Shown here piece by piece: positions 1 through 10,295 of a stretch of DNA of 25,225 nt (its first letter is position 1; each line of letters begins with the position of its first letter). Origin of the DNA: DATEDA01 sp963789885 (GTDB taxonomy: Bacteria > Pseudomonadota > Gammaproteobacteria > Burkholderiales > SG8-39); the NCBI GenBank assembly GCA_963789885.1, contig CAWBNB010000024.1, positions 1-25,225 of the forward strand, written 5' to 3'. The notes under the pieces are model-generated. The model did no database searches. It was not told where the DNA came from and was given only the letters and a program-made list of their open reading frames with translations. Position numbers and translations under genes: made by a program.

Positions 1-528
1 GAGCTCCGCGTCGTCGACGGGTTGCCGCTGGACGTCGTAAGGCAACCCGATATGCACCGCCCCCGGCCGCCCGGTGGCGAGCTCGGAAAACGCGCGCCGC
101 AGCGTGCGCGGGATGTCCGGCGCCGCATCGAGCACCGCGTTCCATTTCGTGAGCGGACGGAAGAGCGCCGCCTGGTCGAGCTCGGTCAGCGCGAACCGCC
201 CGCGCGCCGCGACCGAGATGTCGGAGGTGAAGCACAACACCGGGACCGACGACTCGTTCGCCTCGACCACCCCGGGGAGGATGTAGGTCGCGCCGCCGCC
301 GCTCGGACCCTCGCACACGCCCACGCGGCCCGACACGCGCGCGTAGCCGTCCGCCATGTAGGCGGCCGAGCGCTCGTCGCGGGTGAGGATGTGGCGAATC
401 CCGTGATCGAGCCGGTACAGCGCATCGTAGAGCGGCAGGCTCGTGTCGCCGCAGAGACCGAAGACGTGCTTCACGCCGTGCAGCTGCAGCATCCGGACGA
501 ACGCCTCGGCGCCCGGGATCTGCGCCAT
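1..528 (-). CDS. Thiamine-diphosphate-dependent enzyme, acetolactate synthase-like (partial, N-terminal 176 residues)
   Basis: The reading frame starts at ATG 528 and stays open to the left edge, so the C-terminal two thirds are outside the window. The visible part is the N-terminal pyrimidine-binding domain of the acetolactate synthase/benzoylformate decarboxylase family. It has a GVKHVFGLCGD opening, the catalytic glutamate region TRDERSAAYMADGYAR (Glu52, which in the family activates the cofactor aminopyrimidine ring) and the following GVCEGPSGGGATY loop. The substrate cannot be told from this fragment; acetolactate synthase, sulfoacetaldehyde acetyltransferase, oxalyl-CoA decarboxylase and other family members share this region. 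The start codon overlaps the stop codon of the upstream AI-2E family gene (TGATG, one shared base), which implies translational coupling and a shared transcript. Family assignment is firm; specific function is open. Confidence 0.85.
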   Translation of the reverse strand, partial: MAQIPGAEAFVRMLQLHGVKHVFGLCGDTSLPLYDALYRLDHGIRHILTRDERSAAYMADGYARVSGRVGVCEGPSGGGATYILPGVVEANESSVPVLCFTSDISVAARGRFALTELDQAALFRPLTKWNAVLDAAPDIPRTLRRAFSELATGRPGAVHIGLPYDVQRQPVDDAEL

Positions 529-1619
529 CAGGCGGGGCCTCCGGGCCGGGTCTGCGGTGGCGGGTCGTCCGGCACTTCGGCCACCCAGGCGTCGAGCAGC
601 GTATAGGCGACCGCCAGCACCACCGGACCGACGAAGAGACCGAGGAGCCCGAACGACACGAGGCCGCCGATCACACCGGCGAAGATGAGGAGGAGCGGCA
701 GATCGGCGCCTTTCTTGATCAGGATCGGCCGCAGCACGTTGTCGAGGCTGCCGACGATCACCGTCCAGACGAGGAGCGCGACGAACCACCCGGTCGAGCC
801 CTGGAACCAGAGCCACACGAGCGCGCCCAAGAGGACCGGCACGGCGCCGATTTGCGCCACGGCCAGCATGAACATGACCGCGGTGAGCACCGCTGCGAAC
901 GGCACGCCGGCGACCAGGAGGCCGAGCCCGCCGAGCACCGCCTGCACGAACGCGGTGACGACGACGCCGAGCGCGACGCCGCGAATCGCCTGTCCCGCGA
1001 GCCGCACGACGGTGTCGCCGCGCTCGCCCATGAGCCGCCGGCCGAAGCGCCGCACCCAGGCGGCCCACGATTCGCCCAGCGAGTACATGATCGCGGCGAT
1101 CACGACGGTCAGCAGGAACTGCACGCTGACGAGGCCGATGCCGCCGACCTCGGCGACGAACCAGCGCACGACACGGCCGGTGTACGGCGCGACCACCTCG
1201 TCGAGATCTTCCACGCCCTTCGCCGCGTACTCGTTCCAGAACGCCGTCGCCTGCTCGCCCACGACCGGCGCCTTCGCCACCCAATCCGGCGCAGCAGGCA
1301 CCTTGAGCCCGCGCAGGTTCTTCGCCCAGCTCGCAAGCTCGTCGGCGTGCGAGACGATGGTGCCGATCGCCGCGGAGAACGGCGCGACGAAGACGAGGAG
1401 CAGCGCGATCGTCATCACGGTGACCGCGAGCGAGCGCTTCGCCCAGAGCCGCCGTTGGACCGCGAGCATCAGCGGCCACGTCGAGACGACGATCATGGTG
1501 GCCCAGATGACCGGGGCGAGGAACGGCCGCAGGATCCACACCGACGCGAGGATCAGCCCGCCGAGGAACAGCACCGCGAGGACGGTGCGGGTGAGGTCGT
1601 GTCGGACGTCGGCGGTCAT
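528..1619 (-). CDS. AI-2E family transporter / YdiK-like membrane protein
   Basis: This 363-residue polytopic membrane protein matches the AI-2E transporter family (YdiK/PerM type). It has two hydrophobic helices near residues 12-50, a helix near 62-85, a soluble stretch around 90-155, and then a block of helices from about 160 to 345. The conserved late segment SLDNVLRPILIKKGADLP followed by a glycine-rich helix pair (GVIGGLVSFGLLGLFVGPVV) is characteristic. Members export small solutes or act as ion antiporters; the autoinducer-2 role applies only to some, so the substrate here is unknown. The stop codon overlaps the start of the downstream thiamine-diphosphate enzyme gene. The gap from the preceding gltS-like gene is 54 bp, so the two may share a transcript. 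The C-terminal tail is proline-rich and probably cytoplasmic. Confidence 0.9.
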   Translation of the reverse strand: MTADVRHDLTRTVLAVLFLGGLILASVWILRPFLAPVIWATMIVVSTWPLMLAVQRRLWAKRSLAVTVMTIALLLVFVAPFSAAIGTIVSHADELASWAKNLRGLKVPAAPDWVAKAPVVGEQATAFWNEYAAKGVEDLDEVVAPYTGRVVRWFVAEVGGIGLVSVQFLLTVVIAAIMYSLGESWAAWVRRFGRRLMGERGDTVVRLAGQAIRGVALGVVVTAFVQAVLGGLGLLVAGVPFAAVLTAVMFMLAVAQIGAVPVLLGALVWLWFQGSTGWFVALLVWTVIVGSLDNVLRPILIKKGADLPLLLIFAGVIGGLVSFGLLGLFVGPVVLAVAYTLLDAWVAEVPDDPPPQTRPGGPA

Positions 1620-1673
1620 GGCTGCGGCGGGGGCATTCCCGATGTTACCCGTGTGCGATGAAGCGCGAACGCG

Positions 1674-2894
1674 CTACAGCCAGGCGAGGAACAGGCGGAT
1701 CACGACGGTGTTCAGGAGATCGATGAAAAACGCGCCGACGAGCGGAACGACCAGGAACGCGACGTGCGAGGCGCCGTGGCGCTGGGTGACCGCGGTCATG
1801 TTCGCCATCGCGGTCGGCGTCGCGCCGAGGCCGAAGCCGATGAAGCCGGCGCCGATCACCGCGGCATCGTAATTGCCCCCGAGTACCGGGAAGAGCACGA
1901 ACACCGTGAAGAGGACCGCGAGCAGCAGCTCCAGGCCGAGCAGCGCAACCAACGGGCCGGCGAGATCGGCGAGCGCCCAGAGCTGCATGCTCATGAGCGA
2001 CATCGCGAGGAAGACGCCGAGCGACACTTCCGCGATCAGGGCGAGCGCGGGCGTGCGGCTCGGCCAGGGGACGCGCGGCGCGACGCGGGGCAGCAGATTG
2101 GTGAAGAGGATCCCGGCGAGCAGGCACGGAACGAAGAGTGGCAGCCTGAACCCGACGCTTCCCAGCCACTGATGGAGCAGGATCCCGACGACACCGCAGA
2201 CGTGGATCGCGAGGATCGCGTGCAGGAACGAGAAGTAGTCGATGCCGGGCTGGGCGTCGCCGTAGTGCACGCCGACCTCGGGCGCGTCGCCGGCGGGACC
2301 CTCGAGCCGGTGGCGCTCGACGAGGAAGCGCGCCACCGGGCCACCGGCAAGGCTCGCGAGCACGAGCCCCATCGTGGCGGAAAGCACTCCGATCTCGAGC
2401 GCATTGTCGATGCCGCGCTGGGCGACGAATGTCGGCGCCCACGCGATCGCGGTGCCATGGCCCCCGAGCAGGGAGACGCTGCCGGCGAGTACGCCCATCG
2501 CCAGCGGGCGCCCGAACAGGGCCGCGACGGCGACCCCGAGGCCGTTCTGCAGCAGCATGAACACGGCGACCGCGGCGAGCAGGATGACGAGAGGCCGCCC
2601 GCCGGCCCGGAGGTCGCTCACGCGCGCATTGATCCCGATGGTCGTGAAGAAGTAGACGAGCAGCACGTCGCGCGCGGTCAGCTCGAAGGTGATCTGGTAG
2701 CCCGAGGCGAGGTGGACGGCCCAGAACGCAATCGCGAACAACAGCCCGCCGGTCACCGGCTCGGGGATGTTGTACTCGCGAAGGATGGCCAAGCGCCGGT
2801 TGAGCGCCTTCCCTACGAAGAGCACCACGATGCCCGCGGTGACCGCGAGGAACGGGCGTACGAACAGCACGCCCTCCGACTGGAGCTCGATCAT
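1674..2894 (-). CDS. gltS: Sodium/glutamate symporter, GltS family
   Basis: This 406-residue integral membrane protein is close in length to E. coli GltS (401). It is hydrophobic throughout, with about ten membrane segments in two repeated halves. Family hallmarks visible are the N-terminal NIPEPVTGGLLFA segment, the re-entrant-loop-like glycine motif SLLGGHGTAIAWAPTF near residue 150, and a matching C-terminal GFIGFGLGATPTAMANM segment. The family imports glutamate with sodium across the inner membrane. The start ATG 2894 is chosen because a strong GGGGAGGGGG Shine-Dalgarno-like run precedes it directly, although the same frame stays open upstream. The gene lies 107 bp after malate synthase. 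A glutamate importer near the nitrogen-control genes is suggestive, but no NtrC or sigma-54 site was seen in front of it. Confidence 0.9.
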   Translation of the reverse strand: MIELQSEGVLFVRPFLAVTAGIVVLFVGKALNRRLAILREYNIPEPVTGGLLFAIAFWAVHLASGYQITFELTARDVLLVYFFTTIGINARVSDLRAGGRPLVILLAAVAVFMLLQNGLGVAVAALFGRPLAMGVLAGSVSLLGGHGTAIAWAPTFVAQRGIDNALEIGVLSATMGLVLASLAGGPVARFLVERHRLEGPAGDAPEVGVHYGDAQPGIDYFSFLHAILAIHVCGVVGILLHQWLGSVGFRLPLFVPCLLAGILFTNLLPRVAPRVPWPSRTPALALIAEVSLGVFLAMSLMSMQLWALADLAGPLVALLGLELLLAVLFTVFVLFPVLGGNYDAAVIGAGFIGFGLGATPTAMANMTAVTQRHGASHVAFLVVPLVGAFFIDLLNTVVIRLFLAWL

Positions 2895-3001
2895 CCCCCT
2901 CCCCGGGGCGGATGCCTGGTGGTGTCCGGCCGGGCAGTATGCCCGGAGAGCGCTAACGGTGTCGGACGGCGACTCCCGCGCGGTCGCGTCCGCGCGCGGC
3001 G

Positions 3002-4610
<1,609 letters not shown>

Positions 4611-4643
4611 TGGGCGTCCTCGGGAAACGGTGCGGAGGGCGTT

Positions 4644-4673
4644 ATTTTATGCGGTGCAACATGAGCACCGCAA
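4644..4673 (-). promoter_or_regulatory. Candidate sigma-70 promoter of aceB
   Basis: Read on the minus strand there is TTGCGG at 4673-4668, an 18-base spacer, and TAAAAT at 4649-4644. Transcription would start near 4637, giving a leader of about 27 bases before the aceB ATG at 4610. This AT-richer island is conspicuous in a very GC-rich window. The -10 box matches five of six consensus positions; the -35 box is moderate. It is inferred from sequence alone. Confidence 0.5.
4653..4669. promoter_or_regulatory. Inverted repeat in the aceB promoter spacer, possible operator
   Basis: The 17-base element has perfect five-base arms GGTGC and GCACC separated by seven bases. It lies between the proposed -35 and -10 boxes, where a bound protein would block polymerase. 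Glyoxylate-bypass genes are commonly controlled by acetate- or fatty-acid-responsive repressors, so an operator here would make sense, but the regulator is not identifiable. Arms this short can occur by chance. Confidence 0.3.
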
Positions 4674-4859
4674 CGCAAATCCCTTCCCGGATTGTGAAAA
4701 TCGGAAACACACCGGGACTACCCCACGGCTCGGGCGCTGCCGACGCCGTTACTTCGCCGCTTTGGCCGCGCCCGCCTTGTCGGCGCCGGCCTGAGCGCGC
4801 GCCGCCCGCCGACTCGCCTGCTGTTATACGCGCCGCCGGCCAACCGGCGTGCGGAGCCG

Positions 4860-6275
<1,416 letters not shown>

Positions 6276-6297
6276 CGGACACCACCTGTGGCTGTTT

Positions 6298-7383
6298 TCA
6301 AGCTTCCGTTTGCGGCTTGCGCGTGAGCGGCAGCACGATCCCGAACACCGTCCGCCCCGGCTGGCTGTCGCACTCGATCGAGCCGTGGTGGTGCTGCACG
6401 AAGGTCTGCGCCAGGGTGAGTCCCAGCCCGGTGCCGCCCTCGCGGCCCGACACGAGCGGATGAAACACCCGCTCGCGCAGCTCGGGCGGGATCCCGGGGC
6501 CGTTGTCGATCACTTGCAATTCCAGTGCCAGGCGGTGGCGGCGGCGCGCGATCGTCACCGAGCGGGCGATCCGCGTCCGCAGGACGATCTCGCCGATGCG
6601 CTCCGGCGCGCGCGCGCGGGCGCCGGCACAGGCCTGCGCGGCGTTGCGGACGATGTTGAGCACCGCCTGGATGAGCTGCTCCCGGTCGCCCTCGATCTCG
6701 GGCAGGCTCGTGTCGTAGTCGCGCACGATGCGCACGCCGGCCGGGAACTCCGCGAGGATCAGGCTCCGCACCCGCTCGCAGACCTCGTGGACGTTCACCG
6801 GGCCGATGTGCGGCGGCCGGTGCGGTGTGAGGAGGCGGTCCATCAGGAGCTGCAGCCGGTCGGCCTCCTTGATGATGACCTGCGTGTATTCCCGCAGGTC
6901 CGGCCGGTCGAGCTCGCGCTCGAGCAGCTGGGCCGAGCCGCGCAGCCCCCCGAGCGGGTTCTTGATCTCGTGGGCGAGGTTGCGGATCAGCTCGCGGTTG
7001 GCGACCGCCTGGGTGAGGCTGCGCTCCTCGCGCTCGATCCGCAGCCGCTGGTCGATCGAGCGGAGCTCCAGCACGAGCCGCGCGCGGGCGTGCTCGGCCG
7101 GCGTGGCGAGGCAGTTGAGGTGCAGGGGGGGCAGCCCGGAGCGCTCGAGGTCGATGGCCTGGTCCCAGAAGCCCCAGTTTTTCGCGATCGCGTGCCGGAG
7201 CTTCGCGTCGAACTGCCGCGCCTGCGCGAAGAGGTCGGGAAACCGCTGGCCGGCGAGCTGCCGGGCGCCGGACTCGAGCAGGTGCTCGGCCGGCGGATTG
7301 ACGTAGAGGACGCGCAGCTCCGAGTCGAGCACGACCACGGCCGTGCCGAGGAGATCGAGACCGGGGAAGGCCGGAGCGTTCAC
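6298..7383 (-). CDS. ntrB: Nitrogen regulation sensor histidine kinase NtrB
   Basis: This 361-residue cytoplasmic kinase/phosphatase phosphorylates NtrC when nitrogen is limiting and, with PII protein, dephosphorylates it when nitrogen is plentiful. An N-terminal PAS domain spans about residues 5-115 and has no membrane helix, as expected for NtrB. The phospho-acceptor histidine is His138 in NLAHEIKNPLGGLRG. The ATPase domain shows the N box (LNIVRNAAQA), G1 box (VIDNGPGIPPEL) and G2 box (GGTGLGLTLAQ). A segment near residues 255-285 is arginine-rich (TRIARSVTIARRRHR). The gene follows the DUF4124-like gene by 43 bases and precedes ntrC by 22 bases. Confidence 0.96.
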   Translation of the reverse strand: MNAPAFPGLDLLGTAVVVLDSELRVLYVNPPAEHLLESGARQLAGQRFPDLFAQARQFDAKLRHAIAKNWGFWDQAIDLERSGLPPLHLNCLATPAEHARARLVLELRSIDQRLRIEREERSLTQAVANRELIRNLAHEIKNPLGGLRGSAQLLERELDRPDLREYTQVIIKEADRLQLLMDRLLTPHRPPHIGPVNVHEVCERVRSLILAEFPAGVRIVRDYDTSLPEIEGDREQLIQAVLNIVRNAAQACAGARARAPERIGEIVLRTRIARSVTIARRRHRLALELQVIDNGPGIPPELRERVFHPLVSGREGGTGLGLTLAQTFVQHHHGSIECDSQPGRTVFGIVLPLTRKPQTEA

Positions 7384-7426
7384 CGCCCGCTCCAGCCAGG
7401 CGCCGCCGCCCGACGGCGGCCGGGAC

Positions 7427-7921
7427 TTACCGCAGCGCGGCGAGCTCCCGCTTCAGCGCGGACACGTTGCGCTCGTGCCGCTCGACCGCATCCTGATAGG
7501 GCTTGAGCCGGTCGAGGACGCGCTGGTAGTTCTTCTCGTCGCCGTTGCGGATCGATTCCTGCTCGGCGAGCTTCACCTTCGCATCGGAGAGGCCCTTCTC
7601 CTCGGTGGACAGCTCGTCCTCGAGGATCCTGCGGCGGCCGTCGTCGCGCGACTTCTGGGTGTCCCGGTCGACCTTGGGGAAGTTCGGGGGCGTAGGCGTG
7701 GCGGCCGCTCGCTGCTGGGGCGGCGCCCCGGACACGACCGAGACCTCCCTCGTCACGACGGTGCACTGCTGCTTGCCCTCGGTCTCCTTCTTGATGTTGG
7801 TGTAATGGGCCTTGCCGTCCTGCTCGAGGCATCGCCAGACGGTGCCCGTGCCCTGCTGCGCGTGCGCGCTCGATGCCACGGTGAGCGCAGCGCAGGCAAG
7901 CAAACGAGTCGCGAGTGCCAT
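7427..7921 (-). CDS. Exported DUF4124-like protein with C-terminal coiled coil
   Basis: This 164-residue protein starts with a signal peptide (MALATRLLACAALTVASSAHA, probable cleavage after the AHA near residue 21). It continues with a small domain of DUF4124 type (VWRCLEQDGKAHYTN), found in many beta- and gammaproteobacterial periplasmic proteins. A cysteine pair (Cys31, Cys53) could form a disulfide. A proline-rich linker (about residues 65-85) is followed by a charged, helix-forming region to the end, likely a coiled coil. Its role is unknown. It sits between glnA and ntrB, after the glnA terminator, an arrangement familiar in Betaproteobacteria. The transcript reaching ntrBC may begin in the 120 bases in front of this gene, but no convincing promoter was found. 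Confidence 0.8.
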   Translation of the reverse strand: MALATRLLACAALTVASSAHAQQGTGTVWRCLEQDGKAHYTNIKKETEGKQQCTVVTREVSVVSGAPPQQRAAATPTPPNFPKVDRDTQKSRDDGRRRILEDELSTEEKGLSDAKVKLAEQESIRNGDEKNYQRVLDRLKPYQDAVERHERNVSALKRELAALR

Positions 7922-8043
7922 GGGGACCGCCTGAAGCGAGGAAGGCCTTCAAGTCTAGGCCAAGAGCACTCTGATTGAAAAACACTTTTCAGGCCTCCAG
8001 GGGCCTATTTCACGCGCTGCGGGGCCCGTCGGCCGGGCGGGGC

Positions 8044-8075
8044 AAAAAACGACGGGGGCCCGAATGCCCCCGTCG
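8044..8075 (-). terminator. Rho-independent terminator downstream of glnA
   Basis: On the minus strand a perfect ten-base-pair stem (CGACGGGGGC with GCCCCCGTCG, at 8075-8066 and 8059-8050) encloses a six-base loop. It is followed at once by six T residues (8049-8044). It begins 21 bases after the glnA stop codon. It should end most glnA transcripts and so limit read-through into the DUF4124-like gene and ntrBC. Confidence 0.93.
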
Positions 8076-8096
8076 CGCCCCCAGGCAGCTCCCCGC

Positions 8097-9512
8097 CTAC
8101 GAGCTGTAGTACATGTCGAACTCGAGCGGATGCGTGGTCATCCGGAACCGGGTCACCTCGTCCATCTTGAGCGCCATGTACGCGTCGAGCATGTCGTTCG
8201 AGAACACCCCGCCGCGGGTGAGGAACTCGCGGTCCTTGTCGAGGTGCTCGAGCGCCATGTCGAGCGACGAGCACACGTTCGGAACCTTCTTCGCCTCTTC
8301 CGGCGGCAGGTGGTACAGGTCCTTGTCGAGCGGATCGCCGGGGTGGATCTTGTTCTGCACGCCGTCCAGGCCCGCCATCAGCATCGCCGCAAACGCGAGG
8401 TACGGGTTGGTGGTCGGATCCGGGAACCGCACTTCGACGCGGCGGGCCTTGTCGCTGTCGACGTACGGGATGCGGCAGGCGGCCGAGCGGTTGCGCGCCG
8501 AGTAGGCGAGGTTGATCGGCGCCTCGAAGCCGGGCACGAGCCGCTTGTACGAGTTCGTGCCGGGGTTCGTGATCGCGTTCAGCGCCTTGGCGTGCTTGAT
8601 GATGCCGCCGATGTAGAACAGCGCGAAATCCGACAGCCCCGCGTAGCCGTTGCCGGCGAAGAGGTTCTTGCCTTCCTTCCATACCGACTGGTGGACGTGC
8701 ATCCCCGAGCCGTTGTCGCCGACGATCGGCTTCGGCATGAAGGTCGCGGTCTTGCCGTAGGAGGCCGCGGTCATCCAGACCGTGTACTTCAGGATCTGCA
8801 TCCAGTCGGCCCGCTGGACGAGCGGCGCGAAGCGGGTGCCGATCTCGTTCTGGCCGGCGGCGGCCACCTCGTGGTGATGCACCTCGACCTCGACGCCCTG
8901 CTGCTCGAGCGCGAGGCACATCGCGTTGCGGATGTCGAGCAGCGTGTCGACCGGGGGCACCGGGAAGTAGCCGCCCTTGATCGGCGCGCGGTGCGCCATG
9001 TTGCCGCCTTCGTAGTCCTCGCCCGTCGACCACGGCGCCTCTTCCGACTTGATCTTCACGCTGCAACCCGACATGTCCACGTTCCACGTCACCGAGTCGA
9101 AGATGAAGAACTCGGGTTCCGGGCCGAAGTAGGCGGTGTCGCCGATGCCCGTCGACTTGAGGTAGGCCTCGGCCTTCTTCGCGATCGACCGCGGGTCGCG
9201 GTCGTAGGGCTTCATGTCGGAGGGCTCGAAGACGTCGCAGCTGAGGTTGAGGACCGGCTCGTCGGTGAACGGGTCCAGGCGCGCGCTCACCGGATCGGGC
9301 ATCAGCAGCATGTCGGACGCCTCGATCCCCTTCCAGCCGGCGATCGACGAGCCGTCGAACGCGTGCCCCTTCTCGAACTTGTCCATGGTGAAGTACTTCG
9401 CGGGCACGGTGACATGCTGTTCCTTGCCGCGGGTATCGGTGAAGCGGAAATCGACGAACTTCACCTCCTTTTCCTTGGCGAGTTTGAGGACGTCGGTGGC
9501 AGTCAGTGCCAT
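8097..9512 (-). CDS. glnA: Type I glutamine synthetase
   Basis: This 471-residue enzyme makes glutamine from glutamate, ammonia and ATP, the main ammonium-assimilation reaction. The length matches the dodecameric GSI family. Conserved blocks include the N-terminal latch region with FDGSSIAGW (52-60), the metal-site segment FGPEPEFFIF (129-138), HHHEVAAAGQNEIG (212-225), the ATP-region KPIVGDNGSGMHVHQS (261-276) and VEVRFPDPTTNPYLAFAAML. Tyr400 in DKDLYHLPPEE is the adenylylation site, which places it in the beta subdivision controlled by GlnE. The start ATG 9512 is preceded by AGGAG six bases upstream. The frame remains open further upstream but that part is promoter. It is a monocistronic-looking gene with its own sigma-54 promoter and terminator. 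Confidence 0.98.
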   Translation of the reverse strand: MALTATDVLKLAKEKEVKFVDFRFTDTRGKEQHVTVPAKYFTMDKFEKGHAFDGSSIAGWKGIEASDMLLMPDPVSARLDPFTDEPVLNLSCDVFEPSDMKPYDRDPRSIAKKAEAYLKSTGIGDTAYFGPEPEFFIFDSVTWNVDMSGCSVKIKSEEAPWSTGEDYEGGNMAHRAPIKGGYFPVPPVDTLLDIRNAMCLALEQQGVEVEVHHHEVAAAGQNEIGTRFAPLVQRADWMQILKYTVWMTAASYGKTATFMPKPIVGDNGSGMHVHQSVWKEGKNLFAGNGYAGLSDFALFYIGGIIKHAKALNAITNPGTNSYKRLVPGFEAPINLAYSARNRSAACRIPYVDSDKARRVEVRFPDPTTNPYLAFAAMLMAGLDGVQNKIHPGDPLDKDLYHLPPEEAKKVPNVCSSLDMALEHLDKDREFLTRGGVFSNDMLDAYMALKMDEVTRFRMTTHPLEFDMYYSS

Positions 9513-9587
9513 GTTCTTCTCCTATCGGAAGTTTGCGAGAGCGATCCCTGAGCGAGACAAAGCTTTGGCTATGTTCGAAAGGCGTAG

Positions 9588-9603
9588 TGCGAGAAACGTG
9601 CCA
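9588..9603 (-). promoter_or_regulatory. Sigma-54 (-24/-12) promoter of glnA
   Basis: On the minus strand the sequence is TGGCAC, five bases, TCGCA, one mismatch from the core consensus TGGCAC-N5-TTGCA. The invariant GG (9602-9601) and GC (9590-9589) are exactly ten bases apart, the strict spacing of this promoter class. Transcription would start near 9577, leaving a 65-base leader before glnA. Two NtrC sites lie upstream, and NtrC itself is encoded downstream of glnA. Confidence 0.88.
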
Positions 9604-9666
9604 TAGGTCACAACCGTCGTAGGTCCCTGTGCCGCAAGGGCCCCGACGCGTCATCGGGGGCGAATT

Positions 9667-9683
9667 CGCACGCCATTGGTGCG
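9667..9683. promoter_or_regulatory. NtrC binding site, promoter-proximal
   Basis: A 17-base inverted repeat with arms CGCAC and GTGCG separated by seven bases. It matches the NtrC consensus TGCAC-N7-GTGCA in all but the outermost base of each arm. Its centre (9675) is about 98 bases upstream of the predicted glnA start site and 30 bases from the second site. Confidence 0.75.
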
Positions 9684-9696
9684 TCTATCGCTATTG

Positions 9697-9713
9697 TGCA
9701 CTAAGACAGTGCA
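9697..9713. promoter_or_regulatory. NtrC binding site, promoter-distal, consensus
   Basis: A 17-base palindrome with perfect arms TGCAC and GTGCA separated by seven bases, the full NtrC enhancer consensus. The centre (9705) is about 128 bases upstream of the predicted glnA start site. It lies 30 bases, about three helical turns, from the proximal site, so two dimers would sit on the same DNA face. The geometry resembles the E. coli glnA enhancer pair. The sites also lie within about 140 bases of the divergent rhodanese gene. Confidence 0.88.
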
Positions 9714-9805
9714 GATTCGCTGCCAAGTCCCTAGTCGCAAACCGGTCGCGAGTGCCCGAACCGGGCGTTACACTCGGGCGGATCAGTGCGAGAGCAACGC
9801 AACCC

Positions 9806-10261
9806 ATGGAAACGCCGAAGAAAATTATCGAGTTGGCGCGTGGTCGCGCAGTCGAGATTGGACTGCCCTATGCCGGTGCGCTGACTCCGCAGGAAGCCGC
9901 CGCACTCCTGCAAGCAGAGCCCGGCGCGAAGCTCGTGGATGTCCGGACCCGCGCGGAGTGGGAATGGGTCGGCCGCGTCCCGGGCGCCGTCCTGATCGAG
10001 TGGAACGGCTGGCCCGGCGGCGCGCGCAACGCGGACTTCGAGCGCGAGCTGCTCGCGAAAGTCCCCGACAAGACCCACCCGGTGCTCTTCATCTGCCGCA
10101 GCGGCGGGCGCTCGCATCACGCCGCGATCGCGGCCGCGCAGCTCGGCTACGGGAACGCGATCAACGTGCTCGAAGGCTTCGAGGGCGGCAAGGACTCGGC
10201 CGGGCACCGCGCGACCGTCGGCGGGTGGAAGGTCGCGGGTTTGCCCTGGGTGCAGAGCTGA
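9806..10261 (+). CDS. Single-domain rhodanese-like sulfurtransferase
   Basis: This 151-residue protein is the only plus-strand gene. It is a rhodanese domain with the substrate-binding strand KLVDVRTRAEWEWVGRVPGA (42-61) and the catalytic cysteine Cys97 in the active-site loop CRSGGRS. Such proteins carry a persulfide on this cysteine for transfer to thiophilic acceptors; the partner is unknown. The start ATG 9806 is chosen because the upstream open frame would translate the NtrC sites and glnA promoter region; METPKKIIELARGRAVE also reads as a normal N-terminus. There is no signal peptide, so it is cytosolic. It is divergent from glnA across 293 bases. A TTACACT at 9768-9774 could be a -10 box but has no good -35 partner. 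It converges on the operon end, 34 bases away. Confidence 0.92.
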   Translation: METPKKIIELARGRAVEIGLPYAGALTPQEAAALLQAEPGAKLVDVRTRAEWEWVGRVPGAVLIEWNGWPGGARNADFERELLAKVPDKTHPVLFICRSGGRSHHAAIAAAQLGYGNAINVLEGFEGGKDSAGHRATVGGWKVAGLPWVQS

Positions 10262-10295
10262 CCAGGCCGACGCGGGACGCCTCTCCGGAACGCGC

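Noticed and set aside
4749..4823. Short minus-strand open stretch with an alanine/lysine-rich end (AGADKAGAAKAAK, then stop) after ntrC
   Set aside because: It has no start codon and a stop just upstream, leaving 24 codons. It could be a gene remnant or chance; it cannot be supported as a gene.
4834..4849. Six-base-pair GC stem (CGCCGG-CCAA-CCGGCG) after ntrC as a terminator
   Set aside because: The stem is short and no T run follows it on the minus strand. Such stems are common in DNA of this composition.
7922..8043. Promoter for the DUF4124-like gene and ntrBC (TAGACT near 7950 with a TTTCAA upstream)
   Set aside because: Both boxes are weak, and no sigma-54 core with correct spacing is present. 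Left unannotated.
8005..9654. A 549-codon open frame that overlaps glnA in another frame
   Set aside because: It shadows glutamine synthetase, whose frame carries every family motif, and its upstream part would cover the sigma-54 promoter.
9746..9774. Sigma-70 promoter for the rhodanese gene around the TTACACT at 9768-9774
   Set aside because: The -10-like box is fair, but the best-spaced -35 hexamer matches only about half of the consensus.
9629..9805. Longer N-terminus for the rhodanese (59 extra residues)
   Set aside because: The extra stretch would translate the NtrC sites and looks non-coding. The ATG at 9806 gives a normal rhodanese N-terminus.
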